A stretch of DNA of 64,000 nt, taken from the NCBI GenBank assembly GCA_910587745.1, contig CAJUNE010000001.1, positions 73,267 to 137,266 on the forward strand. The letters are read 5' to 3'. The position numbers were made by a program, and so were the translations under genes. Below the pieces are notes generated by a model. The model worked only from the letters and a program-made list of their open reading frames with translations, was not told the DNA's origin and did not search any database. Origin of the DNA: an uncultured Bacilli bacterium (lineage in GTDB: Bacteria > Bacillota_I > Bacilli_A > RF39 > UBA660). Shown here piece after piece: positions 62,164 to 64,000 of this stretch; positions within the stretch are counted from its first letter, which is position 1; every line of letters begins with the position of its first letter.

Positions 62164-63921
62164 ATGATAAATATTAAAGAAAATGAAAAATTAAGTATAA
62201 TGAATCATAGTTGTGCGCACCTTTTAGCACAAGCTGTAAAACATTTATATCCAGAAGCTAAGTTTTGGGTAGGTCCAGTAGTAGAAGAAGGATTTTACTA
62301 TGATATTGATTTAAATGGTAAAACTTTAACAGAAGAAGATATACCAGCAATAGAACATGAAATGAAAAAAATAGCCAAAGATGGTAAAAGAATAGTAAGA
62401 CATGAACTTTCTAAAGATGAAGCTTTAGAAATGTTTAAAGAAGATATGTATAAATTAGATTTAATAAGTAGAATGGATGAAAATGATACTGTTATTTCTT
62501 GTTATACGCAAGGTGATTTTACCGATCTTTGTCGTGGACCTCATGTTGAAACTGTAAAAGAATTAAAGAATTTTAAATTATTAAAAATAAGTGGAGCATA
62601 CTGGAAAGGCGATGCTAAAAATCACATGCTTCAAAGAATCTACGGTATTTGTTTTGAGACATCTGAAGAATTAGAAGCTCATTTACAAGAATTAGAAGAA
62701 GCAAAAGATAGAGACCATCGTAAAATTGGTAAAAACTTAGATATATTTATGACTCATGATTTAGTAGGTAAAGGTATGCCTTTATGGTTACCAAATGGAG
62801 CAATAGTAAGAAAAGAATTAGAAAATTATATATATGAAAAAGAAAGAAAGTTAGACTATAAACATGTATACACTCCATGTGTAGGTACAGTGGATTTATA
62901 TAAAACATCAGGGCATTGGGACCATTATAAAGAAAATATGTTTCCCAAAATGCAAGTTGATGATGAAGAATTTGTTCTTCGACCAATGAATTGCCCACAT
63001 CATATGTTAGTATATGCTAATGACTTACATAGTTATCGTGATTTACCAATAAGAATCGGAGAATTTGCTGCAGATTTTAGATATGAAGCAAGTGGAGCAG
63101 TAAAAGGTTTAGAGCGAGTTCGTTGTATGTGTCAAAATGATGCGCATCTTTTTGTCAGACCAGACCAAATAGGCGAAGAATTTAAAAAAGTTGTGGCATT
63201 AATATTAGATGTATATAAAGACTTTGGTATTAAAGATTATAAATTCAGATTATCATTAAGAGATCCTGAAGATAAAGAAAAGTATTTTGATGATGATAAT
63301 ATGTGGAATGAAGCTGAAAATAAGCTTCGAGAAGTATTAAATGAGTTTGGCTTAGAATATTTTGAAGCTATAGGAGAAGCAGCCTTTTATGGGCCAAAGT
63401 TAGATGTTGAAGTAAAACCAGCAGTAGGACCAGAAGTAACATTATCTACATGTCAATTAGACTTTTTATTACCAAGAAGATTCGAATTAACATATGTTGA
63501 TAATGAAGGAAAGAAACTTACACCAGTTGTTATTCATAGAGCTATACTTGGAACATTTGATAGATTTACAGCATTCATATTAGAAGAAACAAAAGGTTTA
63601 TTACCTTTATGGCTAAGTCCTATTCAAATTAATATTATACCAGTTAACAATGAATATCATTTAGAATATGCCGAAAATTTATTTAATAAATTAAAAGATT
63701 TAGGAATTAGAGTAGAACTTGACGATCGTAATGAAAAATTAGGCTATAAAATGCGTGAATCAGTTATGAAAAAAATACCATATTCCATCATAATAGGTAA
63801 TAAAGAGGTTGAATCAAATACAGTAAGTTATCGTAAATGTATGAGTGATGAAACAACAAATATAAGTAAAGAAGACTTTATAAATAAGATTACAGAAGAA
63901 ATAAAAAATAAAGCTAATTAA
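62164..63921 (+). CDS. thrS: Threonyl-tRNA synthetase lacking the TGS domain
   Basis: A 585-residue ThrRS: editing domain (MNHSCAHLLAQAVKHLYPEAKFWVGPVVEEGFYYD, with HxxxH), class II core with MNCPHHM, RYEASGAVKGLERVRCMCQNDAH and motif 3 GTFDRF, and the HGTP anticodon-binding domain (PIQINIIPVNNEYHLEYAENL). The usual N-terminal TGS domain of about 60 residues is missing: the protein begins at the editing domain. Starts after aaggaggaaa. Followed by two hairpins, the second a terminator (63965-63990). Confidence 0.96.
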   Translation: MINIKENEKLSIMNHSCAHLLAQAVKHLYPEAKFWVGPVVEEGFYYDIDLNGKTLTEEDIPAIEHEMKKIAKDGKRIVRHELSKDEALEMFKEDMYKLDLISRMDENDTVISCYTQGDFTDLCRGPHVETVKELKNFKLLKISGAYWKGDAKNHMLQRIYGICFETSEELEAHLQELEEAKDRDHRKIGKNLDIFMTHDLVGKGMPLWLPNGAIVRKELENYIYEKERKLDYKHVYTPCVGTVDLYKTSGHWDHYKENMFPKMQVDDEEFVLRPMNCPHHMLVYANDLHSYRDLPIRIGEFAADFRYEASGAVKGLERVRCMCQNDAHLFVRPDQIGEEFKKVVALILDVYKDFGIKDYKFRLSLRDPEDKEKYFDDDNMWNEAENKLREVLNEFGLEYFEAIGEAAFYGPKLDVEVKPAVGPEVTLSTCQLDFLLPRRFELTYVDNEGKKLTPVVIHRAILGTFDRFTAFILEETKGLLPLWLSPIQINIIPVNNEYHLEYAENLFNKLKDLGIRVELDDRNEKLGYKMRESVMKKIPYSIIIGNKEVESNTVSYRKCMSDETTNISKEDFINKITEEIKNKAN

Positions 63922-63930
63922 ACTCAAAAC

Positions 63931-63991
63931 TACTAATTTTAGTAGTTTCCTAAATTGAAATTTCAACCGCACCACTAGGTGTGGTTTTTTT
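63931..63991 (+). terminator. Tandem hairpins ending the thrS operon
   Basis: aaactactaa...ttagtagttt (about 63928-63949) and aaccgcacc-actaggt-gtggtt followed by tttttttg (63968-63991). The second is a strong terminator. Confidence 0.8.
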
Positions 63992-64000
63992 GATATAATA

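Overview
The window is low-GC (mostly AT) bacterial DNA with the standard code: TGA is used as a stop and Trp is TGG. Gene content points to a Bacillota/Bacilli lineage, probably an uncultured gut group near RF39/Erysipelotrichales. The clues are SepF, DivIVA, T-box leaders, an YlbM-YceD-L32 neighbourhood, a SpoVIF-like sporulation protein, an initiator tRNA with a C1/A72 mismatch, and strong AGGAGG-type ribosome sites. This is an inference; no 16S gene is present.

Layout. (1) 1-3437: right end of an integrated element with a large serine recombinase. It has cut off the 3' end of an NMT1-like substrate-binding protein gene (3417-3890), and its end carries att-like sites repeated with an exact 71-bp period. 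(2) 4012-9322: a putative ADP-ribosyltransferase, a three-gene operon of unknown helical proteins, then sepF, divIVA and an AI-2E family permease. (3) 9560-14988: a membrane-anchored ORF broken in an A9 run, a kinase-fold protein, polA and mutM. (4) 14991-18967: UbiB-type kinase and tmcAL on the minus strand, a gene-free stretch of about 600 bp that may hold a structured RNA, then yceD-rpmF. (5) 19078-24224: a large WG-repeat-like membrane protein, T-box-controlled valS, tRNA-Arg. (6) 24563-33608: a lipid/envelope block (SGNH esterase, PlsC-like acyltransferase, D,D-carboxypeptidase, aminoacyl-tRNA deacylase, NUDIX, two ABC export systems). It contains two G10 tracts, one in the acyltransferase coding sequence and one inside a promoter spacer. 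These are the best novelty candidates. (7) 33620-36337: NfuA-like protein, S1 protein, a tRNA-Leu(UAA) gene split by a group I intron, an HNH nuclease remnant, a hydrolase and a Ser-fMet-Asp-Phe tRNA cluster. (8) 36338-42938: a 6.6-kb integrative element in tRNA-Phe. It carries a receiver/histidine-kinase pair, a frameshifted tyrosine integrase, an excisionase-like gene, an XRE regulator, a membrane protein and a lipoprotein, and is flanked by 46-bp att repeats. (9) 42939-44520: WYL regulator and HAM1-like pyrophosphatase, possibly an older insertion. (10) 44535-57235: housekeeping and small-molecule/RNA-end enzymes (Sua5, a second carboxypeptidase, LCM methyltransferase, 2H phosphoesterase, DUF5131, NUDIX, CYTH, HD), a phage-shock-like XRE/DUF4097 pair, a CmpB-like membrane protein, a possible small RNA, an ASCH protein and an orphan prepilin. 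(11) 57277-64000: der, a DUF1016 (YhcG) nuclease with two XRE genes, spoVIF-like, a transglutaminase-like protein, and a T-box leader driving a DUF5680 gene and a TGS-less thrS.

The main theme is a compact chromosome whose tRNA genes serve as entry points for mobile DNA (tRNA-Phe element, tRNA-Leu intron). Simple-sequence tracts look able to switch envelope and export genes on and off. Function calls rest on motifs read by eye; no database search was run.
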